Positions 13,220 through 19,595 of a DNA stretch of 19,595 nucleotides are shown here, piece after piece. The notes beneath the pieces were generated by a model. It did no database searches. It saw only the letters and a program-made list of their open reading frames with translations, and had not been told where the DNA came from. A program made the position numbers and the translations under genes. Within the stretch, counting starts at the first letter, position 1. The number at the start of each line of letters is the position of its first letter. Source of the stretch: Syntrophobacterales bacterium (GTDB taxonomy: Bacteria; Desulfobacterota; Desulfobaccia; Desulfobaccales; 0-14-0-80-60-11); NCBI GenBank assembly GCA_020052215.1, contig JAGVPN010000406.1:1-19595 (forward strand). The letters are read 5' to 3'.

Positions 13220-16200
13220 TTAAAGACTCAGGGCCGGGTATCCGAAAAGCCGGTTGACTTCCGAAATCAACTCAGGGGAGGGGGTGAGGGCCAGTTCCCT
13301 GGGAAGGGCCAGACTCGCCTCTTCCCGGGAGTGGAGGAAGTGGAGGAAGACGGGCACGGGGCCGCCATGCCGGCTGAGAATCCCTTTCAATTCCAGGAGG
13401 TGCTCTCGGGTTACGGTAGCGGCCTGGAGACGTACATCCAGCCTTGAAGGCCCGCGCGGTAAGGCGGTTTCCAGGGCGGCAATCTCCTGGGCCACCAGTT
13501 TGGGGCCCTTTTCTTCCTGCACCACGTGGCCTTTGAGCCACAGGGGCAGGCTGGGCTGTTGAAGCAACGAGGCCACCCGCTCATAGACCTCCCCGTATAC
13601 CACCACCTCGGCGCTGCCCGCCAAGTCCTCCACCGTGAGGATGGCCAGACGTCCGCCCCTTTTGCTCACCTTTTCTTTCAGGGAGGTCACCACCACCCCC
13701 AGGATCACTTCCTGGGAGTCCGGCAACTCGGCAAGGTCCGCCGTGGTAGTCCTGATCTGGGCTTTTAACAGGGCCCGGTAGGCATCCAGGGGGTGGCCGC
13801 TGAGATAAACGCCCAGGGCCTCTTTTTCCCGGGCCAGTTTTATGGATCTATCCCACGGCTGGGCTTCCGGCAGCCAGTCGTCCTCGTGGGCTTCCAGGAG
13901 GCCCCCGAACATGGACATTTGCTTGACGGCCTGGAGGCGCTTCTGGTTGCCGACTTTTTCCAGGGCGCTTTCCAGACCCGCCATCAGCCGGGACCGCCGG
14001 GGCTGGAGGCTGTCAAAAGCCCCGGCCTGGATGAGGGCTTCCAAAACCTTGCGGTTCACCTTGCCCAGGTTGATCCGCTCCAGGACGTCCCGGAAGCTCA
14101 CGAAGCGGGCGGCGCCCCGGGCTTCCAGGATGTTGTGAATCGCCCCCACCCCCACATTTTTCACCCCGGCCAGGCCGTACCGCACCTTGCCGGACTCCAC
14201 GGTGAAATCCCGATTGCTGTGGTTGATGTCCGGCGCCAAAAGCTCGATGCCCTGGTCCCGGGCCTCCATGATATGCTTGGCCAGGGCCGCGGAATTGTTG
14301 ATTTCGCAGTTGAGCACCGCGGCCAGAAACTCCAACGGATAATGCGCCTTGAGATAGGCGGTCTGATAGGCCACCAGGGCGTAGGCGGCGCTGTGGGATT
14401 TGTTGAAGCCGTAGCCCGCAAACTTTTCGATGAGGGTGAACAGCTCCACCGCTTTGCCCTTGGGCACCGCCTGGGCCACGGCCCCGGAGACAAACCGGTC
14501 CCGCTGGGCCGCCATCACCGCCTGGTCCTTCTTGCCCATGGCCCGGCGCAGCAGGTCGGCTTCCGCCAGGGAAAAGCCGGACACCGCCGCGGCGATCTGC
14601 ATCACCTGCTCCTGGTAGAGGATGACCCCGTAAGTTTCTTGGAGGATGGGCGAAAGTGTAGGCAGCGGGTATTCCACCTTGCTTTCGCCGTGCTTGCGGC
14701 GCACATAGTCATCGTGCATACCGCTTTCCATGGGCCCCGGGCGATAGAGGGCCACCAGAGCGATGATGTCTTCGAAGACCGAGGGCTTGAGGCGCACCAT
14801 AAGAGAGCGCATGCCAGCACTCTCCAACTGGAACACCCCCGCGGTGTTGGCCGCCTGGAGGAGGGCAAAGGTGGCCGCATCATCCAAGGCAATGGTGTGG
14901 ATGTCGAAATCGGCATCATGACTGCGGCGAATCAGGCGCACCGCCTGGTCGATCACCGTCAGGGTGCGCAGGCCCAGGAAATCGAACTTCACCAGGCCCA
15001 CCTTCTCCACCCCTTTCATGTCGAACTGGGTAACCTGCTCCCCCTTGCTCCCCTTGTAGAGGGGCAGGTACTCGATCAAGGGCCGGTCGGCGATGACCAC
15101 CGCGGAGGCGTGGGTGGAGGCGTGGCGGGGGAGACCCTCTAAAACCTCGGCCACGGCGAGGACGTCGGCCACCGTGGGGTTGGCGTCCCGGAGCTCCCGC
15201 AGGCGCGGCTCCATGGCCAGGGACTGCTCCAGGGTGATGTTGAGCTTTTCCGGCACCAGCTTGGCGATCTTGTCCACTTCGGGGTACGGCACTTCCAGGG
15301 CCCGGCCCACGTCCCGGATCACCTGCCGGGTCCTCATGCTCCCGAAGGTGGTGATGTGGGCCACGTTCGGCCAACCGTAGGCCTTGGAGACATATTCGAT
15401 GATCTCCCCCCGGCGCTCGTAGCAGAAGTCCACGTCGATGTCCGGGGGGCTGACTCTTTCGGGATTGAGGAAGCGCTCGAAAAACAGGCCGAAGGCTAGA
15501 GGGTCCAGGTCGGTGATCTTCAGGGCATAGGCCACCAGGCTCCCGGCGGCGGACCCCCGGCCGGGCCCCACGGGTATCCGGCGCTGCCGGGCGAAATTGA
15601 TGATGTCGGCCACCACCAGGAAGTAGCCGGCAAACCCCATCTGCACCAGGATGTTGATCTCGTATTCCAGGCGCTGCCAGTAATCCGCCTCCGAAGGCCG
15701 GGGATGATTGGCCGGGGCCGCCAGGCGCTCTTTCAGCCCCTCCCGGGCCAGCCGGGTCATCAGGGACTCCATGTTGTCCCCGTCGGCCGCGGGGAAAGCC
15801 GGGAAGTGGTAGGTGCCGAGATCCAGGGCGACCTCGCAGCGGGCCGCAATCTCCCCCGAGGCCGCCAACACCTCGGGGTAGGGGAAGATCCGGGCCATCT
15901 CCTCGGGGCTCTTGAAATAGAGCTGGTCCGTCTGGAACTTCATGCGGCCCTTGGTGTTCACGGTCTTGCCGGTCTGGATGCACAACAGGACGTCGTGGGC
16001 CCGGGCGTCTTCGGGCTTCAAGTAGTGCACGTCGTTGGTGGCCACCACCGGCAGACCCCAGCGGGGGCCCAGTTTCAGCAACGCCTCGTTGACCTTGAGC
16101 TGCTCCGGGAGGTTGTTGGCCTGGACCTCCAGATAAAACCTATCCTTAAAGATTTCGGCGTACTCCCGGGCGTTGGCCTCCGCGGCCTTGGGGTCGTCGT

Positions 16201-16645
16201 TGAGGAGTTCCGGGGCCACCACCCCGTGGAGGCAGGAGGACAGGGCGATGAGGCCCCCGTTCAACTCCTGAAGCAGTTCCTTGTCAACCCGGGGCCGGTA
16301 ATAGAACCCTTCCTGGTGGGCCCGGGTAACCAGCCGGATAAGATTGTGGTAGCCCTCAAGGTTTTCCGCCAGGACCACCAGGTGGCGGTTATCCCCCTTG
16401 CCTGTCTTTTCCTGACGGGAGCCGGGAGCCACGTAGAGCTCGCACCCCAGCAGGGGTTTGATCCCCGCCGCCTTGGCCTTCTGGTAGAAATCCAGAACCC
16501 CGAACATGGAGCCGTGATCGGTGATGGCCACCGCCGGCATGCCGTAAGCCTGGGCCTGGGCCAGCAGGTCTTTTACCCTGATGGCCCCATCCAACAGGCT
16601 GTAGGCGGTGTGGACATGGAGATGGACGAATTCCGGGTTAGCCAT
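13220..16645 (-). CDS. dnaE: DNA polymerase III alpha subunit
   Basis: The replicative polymerase, 1141 residues against 1160 in E. coli. The N-terminal PHP domain (1-210) starts HLHVHTAYSLLDG (H10, H12, D19) and continues ITDHGSM (D43, H44), GCELYV (E69), SSCLHG (H140) and TNDVHY (D205, H207). The fingers/palm carries GPGRGSAAGSLVAYAL (360-375). The catalytic aspartates are D402 and D404 in PDIDVDF and D555 in KFDFLGL, numbered almost exactly as in E. coli. RHASTHASAVVI (507-518) and YGFNKSHSAAYALVAYQTAYLKAHY are typical DnaE signatures. The C-terminal OB fold (ILGVVVTSLKEKVSKRGGRLAILTVEDLAGSAEVVVYGEVYERV) and a tau-binding-type tail follow. Unlike E. coli, the PHP metal ligands look complete, so intrinsic proofreading or pyrophosphatase activity is plausible. 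ATG at 16645 is the natural start; the nearest Shine-Dalgarno (GAGAGGTG) is rather distant. It is transcribed alone. Confidence 0.97.
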   Translation of the reverse strand: MANPEFVHLHVHTAYSLLDGAIRVKDLLAQAQAYGMPAVAITDHGSMFGVLDFYQKAKAAGIKPLLGCELYVAPGSRQEKTGKGDNRHLVVLAENLEGYHNLIRLVTRAHQEGFYYRPRVDKELLQELNGGLIALSSCLHGVVAPELLNDDPKAAEANAREYAEIFKDRFYLEVQANNLPEQLKVNEALLKLGPRWGLPVVATNDVHYLKPEDARAHDVLLCIQTGKTVNTKGRMKFQTDQLYFKSPEEMARIFPYPEVLAASGEIAARCEVALDLGTYHFPAFPAADGDNMESLMTRLAREGLKERLAAPANHPRPSEADYWQRLEYEINILVQMGFAGYFLVVADIINFARQRRIPVGPGRGSAAGSLVAYALKITDLDPLAFGLFFERFLNPERVSPPDIDVDFCYERRGEIIEYVSKAYGWPNVAHITTFGSMRTRQVIRDVGRALEVPYPEVDKIAKLVPEKLNITLEQSLAMEPRLRELRDANPTVADVLAVAEVLEGLPRHASTHASAVVIADRPLIEYLPLYKGSKGEQVTQFDMKGVEKVGLVKFDFLGLRTLTVIDQAVRLIRRSHDADFDIHTIALDDAATFALLQAANTAGVFQLESAGMRSLMVRLKPSVFEDIIALVALYRPGPMESGMHDDYVRRKHGESKVEYPLPTLSPILQETYGVILYQEQVMQIAAAVSGFSLAEADLLRRAMGKKDQAVMAAQRDRFVSGAVAQAVPKGKAVELFTLIEKFAGYGFNKSHSAAYALVAYQTAYLKAHYPLEFLAAVLNCEINNSAALAKHIMEARDQGIELLAPDINHSNRDFTVESGKVRYGLAGVKNVGVGAIHNILEARGAARFVSFRDVLERINLGKVNRKVLEALIQAGAFDSLQPRRSRLMAGLESALEKVGNQKRLQAVKQMSMFGGLLEAHEDDWLPEAQPWDRSIKLAREKEALGVYLSGHPLDAYRALLKAQIRTTTADLAELPDSQEVILGVVVTSLKEKVSKRGGRLAILTVEDLAGSAEVVVYGEVYERVASLLQQPSLPLWLKGHVVQEEKGPKLVAQEIAALETALPRGPSRLDVRLQAATVTREHLLELKGILSRHGGPVPVFLHFLHSREEASLALPRELALTPSPELISEVNRLFGYPALSL

Positions 16646-17139
16646 GGGTCGCGCCGAGCTTCACCTCTCGTTAAAATAACCTCAGGGTCATCTTAACCCG
16701 AAACGCCGGGCCGGGGCAAGAAGGAAGAATATTATAAAAAAGTTGAGCGATTAATGAAGGTTAAGTGGATTGCCGCACCCAGGACGGCAATGGTCAAGAT
16801 TTGACCAGACAATCTCCCCTTCAAGGCCTAATATCATCGGACGAAAAATAATTCTGGCAATCCCCCGGCCAAAGGTCAATTTCGCTATTCAGATCATATC
16901 TGGAATTTTTCCGGTTGAGTGGATGATTGTCGAACAAGGCAAGATAATGAGCGCAAGGACCCTGGCCATATATTTCTCTGGCTTGACAACTTCCCCTTCC
17001 TTGTGTCAATGTGAATTTCGGAAATGTTATGACAAAATGCAGGATGATTATAAAATCTTTTGGGGGCGGGACTGCTCCACGAGTGGCGTAGGAAGTATGC
17101 TGCCTACATAGCCCAACGCAGTTTGGATTGCCTTTGTAA
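16646..17139. other. AT-richer intergenic region, no supported gene
   Basis: About 500 bp between dnaE and the barrel protein gene. A 113-codon frame (16770-17111, TTG start) has no ribosome site and no recognisable protein features, so I do not call it. TTGACA (16983-16988) and TGTCAA (17004-17009) form a loose inverted repeat. No T-tailed terminator is visible. The only other element I see is the dnaE -10 candidate listed separately. Confidence 0.5.
16731..16736 (-). promoter_or_regulatory. Candidate dnaE promoter -10 box
   Basis: On the minus strand TATAAT occurs about 85 bases before the dnaE ATG within an AT-rich run. The -35 at 16-17 bp spacing is weak (TTCATT or CTTCAT), so the call rests on the perfect -10 and its position. 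Confidence 0.4.
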
Positions 17140-17169
17140 AACTGGACAATTTGTTGTAATTGTCCAGTT
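17140..17169. promoter_or_regulatory. Perfect 12-bp inverted repeat, candidate operator
   Basis: AACTGGACAATT (17140-17151) and AATTGTCCAGTT (17158-17169) are exact reverse complements around a 6-base spacer, TGTTGT. The right arm ends 23 bases before the -10 of the following gene, so a dimeric regulator bound here would touch the -35 region. No T-run follows, which argues against a terminator, and no transposase is nearby. Which regulator uses it is unknown. Confidence 0.5.
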
Positions 17170-17189
17170 AGTAAACAGATCGGAAAGAC

Positions 17190-17198
17190 TGCTATAAT
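17190..17198 (+). promoter_or_regulatory. Extended -10 promoter of the barrel protein gene
   Basis: TGCTATAAT is a full extended -10 (TGnTATAAT), TATAAT being 17193-17198. The -35 position (about 17170-17175, AGTAAA) is poor, as extended -10 promoters tolerate. A start near 17205 leaves a 20-base leader to the ATG at 17226. Confidence 0.6.
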
Positions 17199-17225
17199 TC
17201 AATCAATTAGCTGAAAGGTAAAACC

Positions 17226-18335
17226 ATGAGCACTCATTTTAGCTCATTTCGTAATAAACATCTGTTGATCTCCATCTATTTCCTCTGCGCTATGGTTGCC
17301 ATCCTATTCCTGTCGATAACTGCCTCAGCGGGAGACCAAGTGAATTTAACAGGTAAATCGGCGGATAGTAAAGATTCGCCCCCATCGTTTTCCCAGGTAC
17401 TGGTTGACCAGTCGCAGGGTGCCCCTCCGCGATGGACTGTCTCAGTCGATTGCATCATCTTGGACCGAATCGGCAGCGTAAATCGAACACTCGTTGAACG
17501 AGTTCCGGGCACCGTGCCGCTCCCCAACCTGTCCTCCACCCCCGGAACGGAAGCTCTTAACAGCAACAATTTTCGACAAGGCTTTTCAGTTGGAGGGAGA
17601 ATAGACGTGATTCGCCACGGTGATTCCGGCTACGATTTGGAAGTGCTGTATTTTCAGACCGCCGGATGGAGCAGCGCCAGAAGCGTTGGGCCCGACAATC
17701 CGCCGAACTGGCTGGTGATGAGGGCTCCTGGCGGCTTTCTCCAAACTCAAGATCATTCATACCAGGCAATGGCATGGGACTACGATACAAAACTTTATAA
17801 TGCAGAGATCAACGTGCGATGGAATCTTTATAGCCGCCTAACCTTGCTGGCCGGATTCCGTTGGGTCCAACTGTCTGAAAAACTTCAGGGTTCATTAGTA
17901 CCCTTAGAAGGGTTTAAGCCTTTCTGGAATACAAGTACGACTAACAATCTTTATGGTCTCCAGATCGGTGCCGATGGAAAAATATGGGAGCGTGGTCGCT
18001 TTTCGATTAACGGACTGATAAAGGCCGGGGCTTATGTTAACAACGCGGAAGAGTCAACCGGAGTCAGCATCTATAAGGTCTTGAGACCGTCGTCCACCAC
18101 GACTAACCACGCCGCCTTCGTTGGCGAAATCGGCTTGCAGTGCAAATATCAGGTTAGCAAGGGGCTTGGGCTGAAGGTCGGTTACGAAGCTCTCTGGCTC
18201 GAAGGCATTGCTTTGGCGCCTGGACAGATTCGGGAAACTTATATCACTCAGCCGGATACCGTGCACGCACTTGGCGTTAGCAGGTCCGGCGTGTTTTTTC
18301 ACGGAGCCACTGCCGGCTTGGCATATTCGTTTTAG
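17226..18335 (+). CDS. Secreted outer-membrane beta-barrel protein (BBP7/DUF1551-like)
   Basis: 369 residues with a Sec signal peptide: N-terminal Arg/Lys, hydrophobic core 13-32, and an ASA cleavage site at 33-35 before GDQVN. The mature protein alternates short amphipathic strands and turns (RWTVSVDCIILDR, GFSVGGRIDVIRH, YDLEVLYFQTAGW, NAEINVRWNLYSRLTLLAGFRWVQLSE, GLQIGADGKIW, VGEIGLQCKYQV, GLKVGYEALWLEG) and ends HGATAGLAYSF. The terminal Phe is the usual BAM signal. The strand pattern and the closing FHGATAGL motif recall the BBP7 barrel family described from planctomycetes; I am less sure of the family than of the barrel. Function is unknown. The ATG has AAGG about eight bases upstream. 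Base composition is lower in G/C than dnaE or pyrF, which could indicate separate origin. It is monocistronic, preceded by an inverted repeat and an extended -10 promoter, and converges on pyrF. Confidence 0.68.
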   Translation: MSTHFSSFRNKHLLISIYFLCAMVAILFLSITASAGDQVNLTGKSADSKDSPPSFSQVLVDQSQGAPPRWTVSVDCIILDRIGSVNRTLVERVPGTVPLPNLSSTPGTEALNSNNFRQGFSVGGRIDVIRHGDSGYDLEVLYFQTAGWSSARSVGPDNPPNWLVMRAPGGFLQTQDHSYQAMAWDYDTKLYNAEINVRWNLYSRLTLLAGFRWVQLSEKLQGSLVPLEGFKPFWNTSTTNNLYGLQIGADGKIWERGRFSINGLIKAGAYVNNAEESTGVSIYKVLRPSSTTTNHAAFVGEIGLQCKYQVSKGLGLKVGYEALWLEGIALAPGQIRETYITQPDTVHALGVSRSGVFFHGATAGLAYSF

Positions 18336-18415
18336 AAATTGCTTCATGTAGCCGCCCACAATCTAATCGTCAGAGCGCGATTCCCGGCCTACGCCCTGGC
18401 TGCCTCTTATGGCAG

Positions 18416-19141
18416 TCAGGCCCGGTCCCTCAATCCTTGCTCAATCTCGGCCACTATCTTGTCGGCCGCGGCCACCGGGTCCGCCGCCAACCGGATGGGG
18501 CGTCCCACCACAATATAATCGGCCCCGGCTTTGATGGCCTCATAAGGGGTCATGACCCGTCGCTGGTCATCTCCCGGCACCGCGGCCCAAGCCGGCCGGA
18601 TGGCCGGACAGACCGCCAGAAATTCGGGGCCGAAGGCCTCTTTCACCGCTTTGACCTCAGTGCCGGCGCAAACCACTCCGTCGCAACCGGCTGCCCGGGC
18701 AATGCCGGCCCTCAGCAGCACTAATTTGGTGAGATCCCGGGCATATTCCCGGGCCAGGCCCATGGCTTCCAGATCATCCGGCCTCAGGTGCGTGAGCACC
18801 GTCACGCCCAGGAGCTTGACCCCGTTTTTCCGAGCCTCCGGGCTGGGCATCAGACTTTCCCGGCCCGTGTCCACATGTACGGTTGCCAGCCTGGCCCCCG
18901 CCATGATCCGGGCTAGAGCGCACCTAACGGTAGCCGGGATGTCGTGAAATTTCAAATCCAAAAAATAATCCACCCGGGCCGTATCGGTGAGGAATTGCAG
19001 AAAAGCCGGGCCTTCAGCCACAAAGATCTCCAATCCCACCTTGAACAGCCCCACGTGATCCTTCAGCCGAAAAATCAATCTCTCGGCTTCCGTCTTATGG
19101 GGTACATCCAGCGGAAAAATCAGGCGCTCCCGGGGCTGCAT
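18416..19141 (-). CDS. pyrF: Orotidine 5'-phosphate decarboxylase
   Basis: 241 residues, normal for the short bacterial class. It catalyses OMP to UMP, the last step of de novo pyrimidine synthesis. LDVP (11-14) carries the first substrate-binding Asp and FKVG (33-36) a Lys. The catalytic array DLKFHDIP is at 62-69 (D62, K64, D67), followed by TVHV (87-90). The phosphate loop is CPAIRP (178-183), then DDQRRVMTP (191-199) and IVVGRPI (210-216). Two positions differ from the commonest consensus: CPAIRP instead of TPGIRP and VHVDTGRES instead of VHAxGG. Core catalytic residues are intact, so I expect an active enzyme. ATG 19141 has AGAGG six bases before it. No other pyrimidine gene is adjacent. 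Confidence 0.95.
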   Translation of the reverse strand: MQPRERLIFPLDVPHKTEAERLIFRLKDHVGLFKVGLEIFVAEGPAFLQFLTDTARVDYFLDLKFHDIPATVRCALARIMAGARLATVHVDTGRESLMPSPEARKNGVKLLGVTVLTHLRPDDLEAMGLAREYARDLTKLVLLRAGIARAAGCDGVVCAGTEVKAVKEAFGPEFLAVCPAIRPAWAAVPGDDQRRVMTPYEAIKAGADYIVVGRPIRLAADPVAAADKIVAEIEQGLRDRA

Positions 19142-19353
19142 ACCAGACCTCTAACTTCTAAATTTCACAAACTTTTACCGCTTTCCCGGCTTTAAGTCAA
19201 GGGGAACCCCTCACCGCCGCCGCGACCCCGCTTCGATACACCCTGGCGACCCCGTCAATCCCATCTTGGTCACGATTGCGGCCCCGGTCTTTTTATCCAG
19301 AGGCGACGGCGCGGTTGCCGTCAAAATGACCCACTACCCCGCGCCGAGGTTTC

Positions 19354-19382
19354 TTGACAGGGGGGCTGCAAGATAATAATAT
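19354..19382 (+). promoter_or_regulatory. Near-consensus sigma-70 promoter
   Basis: A perfect -35 TTGACA (19354-19359), a 17-bp spacer and a -10 TAATAT (19377-19382). It precedes the lipoprotein ATG by about 70 bases, leaving an untranslated leader of some 60-65 bases. The rest of the 310-bp gap between pyrF and this gene shows nothing recognisable. Confidence 0.65.
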
Positions 19383-19453
19383 GAAACATTTAGTTAAAAC
19401 CGTCATGGGGCTATCCGGCGCCGGTGACCCCCAGCCATCCAGGAGGACAAGAC

Positions 19454-19595
19454 ATGAGGCAAGCATGCGTCATCCGGTATCTGGTGGTGGCAGCTCTCCT
19501 GCTGCTCCTTGCGGCCTGTGGTCAGTTCCCCGGCATGCGCACGTCCATGCCGCCTCCGCCGGCCGAGACCCCACCCGGCGCGGCGGCCCCGGCCC
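19454..19595 (+). CDS. Putative lipoprotein, N-terminal part (3' partial)
   Basis: Only 47 codons fall inside the window. ATG 19454 is preceded by a perfect AGGAGG with seven bases between. The translation has a positive n-region (MRQACVIRY), a hydrophobic core (LVVAALLLLLA) and a lipobox LAAC, so the mature protein would begin at Cys 21. The next residues are Gly/Pro/Ala-rich (PPPPAETPPGAAAPA), a typical disordered linker between lipid anchor and folded domain. The folded part lies beyond the window, so the function cannot be told. Confidence 0.75.
   Translation, partial: MRQACVIRYLVVAALLLLLAACGQFPGMRTSMPPPPAETPPGAAAPA

Noticed and set aside
13793..15142. 449-codon open frame on the plus strand
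   Set aside because: It lies wholly antisense to dnaE, whose catalytic motifs are intact; its His/Gly/Gln-rich translation has no recognisable domain and arises from GC-rich codon structure.
15704..16696. 330-codon plus-strand frame over the 5' end of dnaE
   Set aside because: Antisense to the PHP domain, low-complexity translation, no ribosome site; a shadow frame.
16770..17111. 113-codon frame in the dnaE-barrel intergenic region
   Set aside because: TTG start without Shine-Dalgarno, no domain, signal or repeat pattern; the DNA is AT-rich and probably regulatory.
18400..18415. CTGCC...GGCAG hairpin at the pyrF end as a terminator
   Set aside because: Only a 5-bp stem, no T-run on either strand, and it overlaps the stop codon region.

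Overview
The window reads as chromosomal DNA of a Gram-negative bacterium with moderately high GC. Outer-membrane beta-barrels, lipoproteins with clear lipoboxes and an ElyC-like envelope factor show two membranes. The mix of a PHP-type DnaE, a stand-alone pyruvate-kinase-C-like protein and a FHA/CHASE-style cyclase tail fits a deltaproteobacterium-type lineage (Desulfobacterota or similar). That placement is an inference from gene style, not a proven taxonomy. I found no rRNA, tRNA, CRISPR array, complete insertion sequence or prophage.

Left part (1-4560): the 3' end of an adenylate/guanylate cyclase-type gene (+) converges on a KAP-family P-loop ATPase (-, TTG start). Next come a small pyruvate-kinase-C-domain-like protein (-) and a divergent orphan sensor-less histidine kinase (+). 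A leader able to form competing hairpins lies between those last two.

Centre (4391-11943, all minus strand) is the most interesting block. A short leader ORF and two hairpins precede a cellulose-synthase-like family 2 glycosyltransferase. Its stop overlaps the start of a 1385-residue protein with an N-terminal pair of membrane helices, a long TPR solenoid and a C-terminal outer-membrane beta-barrel. Downstream is an M48/PDZ lipoprotein protease whose signal-peptide region is made partly of dispersed palindromic repeats. Together these look like a compact exopolysaccharide synthesis and export machine: polymerase in the inner membrane, an envelope-spanning TPR conduit, and possibly a periplasmic protease for barrel quality control.

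Right part (12267-19595): elyC (-), a repeat/terminator region, dnaE (-) with an apparently intact PHP metal site, and a 580-bp AT-richer intergenic region. That region contains a perfect 12-bp inverted repeat and an extended -10 promoter driving a secreted outer-membrane barrel protein (+). Then come pyrF (-) and the start of a lipoprotein gene (+) behind a near-consensus promoter.
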